Shown here piece by piece: positions 17,040 through 18,257 of a DNA stretch of 18,257 nucleotides. Under the pieces are notes generated by a model. It did not search any database, was not told the origin of the DNA, and saw nothing but the letters and a program-made list of their open reading frames with translations. Made by a program: the position numbers and the translations under genes. Source of the DNA: Fusobacterium sp. (GTDB lineage: Bacteria > Fusobacteriota > Fusobacteriia > Fusobacteriales > Fusobacteriaceae); the NCBI GenBank assembly GCA_020024915.1, contig JAHHSZ010000030.1:1-18257 (forward strand), written 5' to 3'. Each line of letters starts with the position of its first letter. Position 1 is the first letter of the stretch.

Positions 17040-17825
17040 CTATTTTATTAGACTTCTTCTTTCATGAAGTGTATCTATTTTTATCTTATCATCAAATATC
17101 TCTTCATAAATTTTAGAAAGTTTAGCCATATATATATCACTATGTATATGCTCAGATATTATCTTTATAAAGATCTCATTATCAGTACAAATACCACTAA
17201 ATTTCTCTCCTATTCGAGTTACTATCAAGCTTCTCTTTAAGTCTGCTACCAACATTAATCTACTTGAATTTTTATAGCTCTCCTTTTCTTGCCCCTTATG
17301 ATATACCTCTATATCTAAACCTAAATTATCTATTTCATTAAAACTAAAAAGTATTATCCGAACTCCTCTTTCTATAGCTCTTTCCAAATTTTCTCTCAAA
17401 CTTTGTAAATTGAAATCTGTATTGATATAAATCTCCCTTTCACTTTTCTCTACAATATCAACCAAAGCTCTATTTATATTCTCTCTCTTATCCAATTTGT
17501 AAAAATACTCTGTTTTTACAGTTTTATCCAGATTTTTTAAATCATTCTTTAAATTTTCAAATGTACCCATATACTTTTTTTCCATCTCTTCTAAAAGCAA
17601 CTCAGGATCCTTTGCTTCATACTCCTTACTTGTATTAGGAATTAAAAGTATATACCCATTTTTACACATCGTATCTAACATCTGGTATATTGTAGATTTT
17701 GATAGTTCCAACTCCTTTGCTAACTTATATCCACTTGCTCTCCCTATATTTAACAATGTTGTATAAATAAGTGCCTCTGTCTTAGAAAATCCTATACTTT
17801 TTAATTTTTCTATTATTTTTTCCAC
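17040..17825 (-). CDS. TrmB-family transcriptional regulator, putative control of the glycogen operon
   Basis: First gene of the glycogen operon. About 261 aa, with an N-terminal winged helix-turn-helix (residues about 8-65: KTEALIYTTLLNIGRASGYKLAKEL, then ELSKSTIYQMLDTMCKNGY). A short coiled linker follows (about 75-100). The C-terminal domain (about 105-250) resembles the PLD-like effector domain of TrmB proteins (REIYINTDFNLQSLRENLERAIERGVRIILFSF). Archaeal TrmB proteins sense maltose, trehalose or glucose; control of this operon by a sugar or maltodextrin is inferred. I prefer the GTG at 17825 because GGAGGG lies 4-5 nt upstream. A GTG at 17837 would add four residues but has no ribosome-binding site. 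Gene order and the palindromes at its promoter suggest autoregulation. No symbol is given because the family is broad. Confidence 0.85.
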   Translation of the reverse strand: MEKIIEKLKSIGFSKTEALIYTTLLNIGRASGYKLAKELELSKSTIYQMLDTMCKNGYILLIPNTSKEYEAKDPELLLEEMEKKYMGTFENLKNDLKNLDKTVKTEYFYKLDKRENINRALVDIVEKSEREIYINTDFNLQSLRENLERAIERGVRIILFSFNEIDNLGLDIEVYHKGQEKESYKNSSRLMLVADLKRSLIVTRIGEKFSGICTDNEIFIKIISEHIHSDIYMAKLSKIYEEIFDDKIKIDTLHERRSLIK

Positions 17826-17841
17826 TTTTCCCTCCACAATA

Positions 17842-17875
17842 GTAGTTCAAATTCAAACTACCACCTTATAAAGGT
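17842..17875. promoter_or_regulatory. Two palindromes downstream of the glycogen promoter, candidate operator
   Basis: Two inverted repeats lie between the -10 box and the regulator's start. ACCTTATAAAGGT (17863-17875) has 5-bp perfect arms around a 3-base centre and abuts the -10 box, covering the predicted start site. GTAGTTCAAATTCAAACTAC (17842-17861) has 6-bp perfect outer arms, and on the minus strand contains TTTGAA twice in tandem. Positions of about -5 to +27 suit a repressor, most simply the TrmB-type protein encoded next. Binding is an inference. Confidence 0.5.
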
Positions 17876-17904
17876 ATTATACAACTTTTATCGCCTCATT
17901 TCAA
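17876..17904 (-). promoter_or_regulatory. Sigma70-type promoter of the trmB-malQ-glgPBCDA operon
   Basis: On the minus strand TTGAAA (complement of 17899-17904, five of six to consensus), a 17-nt spacer and a perfect TATAAT (complement of 17876-17881) form a strong promoter. The predicted start is near 17869, about 44 nt before the preferred GTG of the regulator gene. It is the only convincing promoter upstream of the seven closely packed glycogen genes. Confidence 0.82.
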
Positions 17905-17944
17905 TACTTTAAATTATTTAATAAAACATTTTATCTTTTTATAA

Positions 17945-17982
17945 GATAAAAAAGTGGAGAATCAACTCTCCACTTTTTTATC
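17945..17982. terminator. Bidirectional intrinsic terminator
   Basis: A perfect 16-bp inverted repeat (17945-17960 with 17967-17982, GATAAAAAAGTGGAGA and its complement) encloses a 6-nt loop. The inner GTGGAGA core gives the stable stem, and the A/T ends supply a T-tract in either direction. It begins 2 nt past the stop of the frameshifted nuclease gene and separates that gene from the glycogen promoter. On the minus strand it would end the nuclease transcript. Confidence 0.9.
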
Positions 17983-17984
17983 CA

Positions 17985-18257
17985 TTATTCAATATAACTA
18001 CTTATTACTTTCTTTCCATCAAAGACATAACCTAACTTAATTACCTCTTTTGCTCCGTATCTTTCCAACTCTACATAGTATTTATTATCATCTATCTGTT
18101 GCAAAGCTTTTTCCACTTCTTTCTCTGGATTCTTAGTATAAGCTCTTTTTAACTCCAAGACATATCCTGCTTTTGTTTTATCTTTTGGAAATAGTATTAT
18201 ATCTGCTCTATATTTTTATCTCTTAAAGCATCTCTTAATCTATCTACCTTATCATAA
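17985..18257 (-). pseudogene. PD-(D/E)XK nuclease-family protein, C-terminal end, with apparent frameshift
   Basis: This 3' end of a gene entering from the right edge encodes a domain like the C-terminal nuclease domain (DUF1703) of AAA-ATPase-like proteins common in Fusobacterium and Clostridium. The readable end is ADIILFPKDKTKAGYVLELKR, then KEVEKALQQIDDNKYYVELERYGAKEVIKLGYVF and the stop at 17985. The Asp and the ELK fit the nuclease D...ExK signature. Upstream the reading breaks. From the right edge the frame gives YDKVDRLRDALRDKNIEQI and stops, whereas the nuclease frame is closed by a TAA at the same place. One extra A in the A5 run at 18213-18217 would join them as LRDKKYRADIIL. This is either a real inactivating mutation or a sequencing error. 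Family role is uncertain. Confidence 0.72.

Overview
The window is AT-rich (about 30% GC by eye). Every gene I can support lies on the minus strand, so the layout is described right to left, in the direction of transcription. The protein content is that of a diderm: TonB, ExbB and ExbD, outer-membrane beta-barrel receptors ending in Phe, and a periplasmic binding protein without a lipobox. Very low GC, purine-rich coding strands, a GlgC/GlgD pair and a PD-(D/E)XK protein of the AAA-ATPase-like family together suggest a Fusobacterium-like organism. That assignment is inferred from gene content and style, not from a marker gene.

Region 1 (17985-18257): the 3' end of a PD-(D/E)XK nuclease-family gene with an apparent -1 frameshift in an A5 run. 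It is followed by a perfect 16-bp hairpin with T-tracts on both sides (17945-17982).

Region 2 (7458-17904): a seven-gene glycogen operon behind a strong sigma70-type promoter with two palindromes just downstream. The order is trmB-type regulator, malQ, glgP, glgB, glgC, glgD, glgA. GlgC (with the catalytically degenerate GlgD) makes ADP-glucose, GlgA elongates the chain, GlgB branches it, GlgP phosphorolyses it, and MalQ recycles short maltodextrins. Synthesis and breakdown are therefore in one transcript, whose first gene encodes a putative sugar-sensing repressor. No debranching enzyme (glgX or pullulanase) is in view.

Region 3 (7101-7457): 357 nt without a gene. It holds a consensus-like promoter, a cobalamin riboswitch, and a 16-bp intrinsic terminator just before the ribosome-binding site of exbB.

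Region 4 (1-7100): a riboswitch-controlled operon with the order exbB, exbD, tonB, TonB-dependent receptor, periplasmic binding protein, BtuC/FecCD permease, ABC ATPase, and a second TonB-dependent receptor cut by the left edge. It reads as one B12/corrinoid import line crossing both membranes and carrying its own energising complex. The second receptor's 5' part (1-653) has no stop in the window.

I found no tRNA, rRNA, CRISPR array or insertion sequence. The most interesting items are the riboswitch-controlled envelope-spanning corrinoid operon, the charged lysine/glutamate-rich spacer of its TonB, the palindromes at the glycogen promoter, and the frameshifted nuclease gene.
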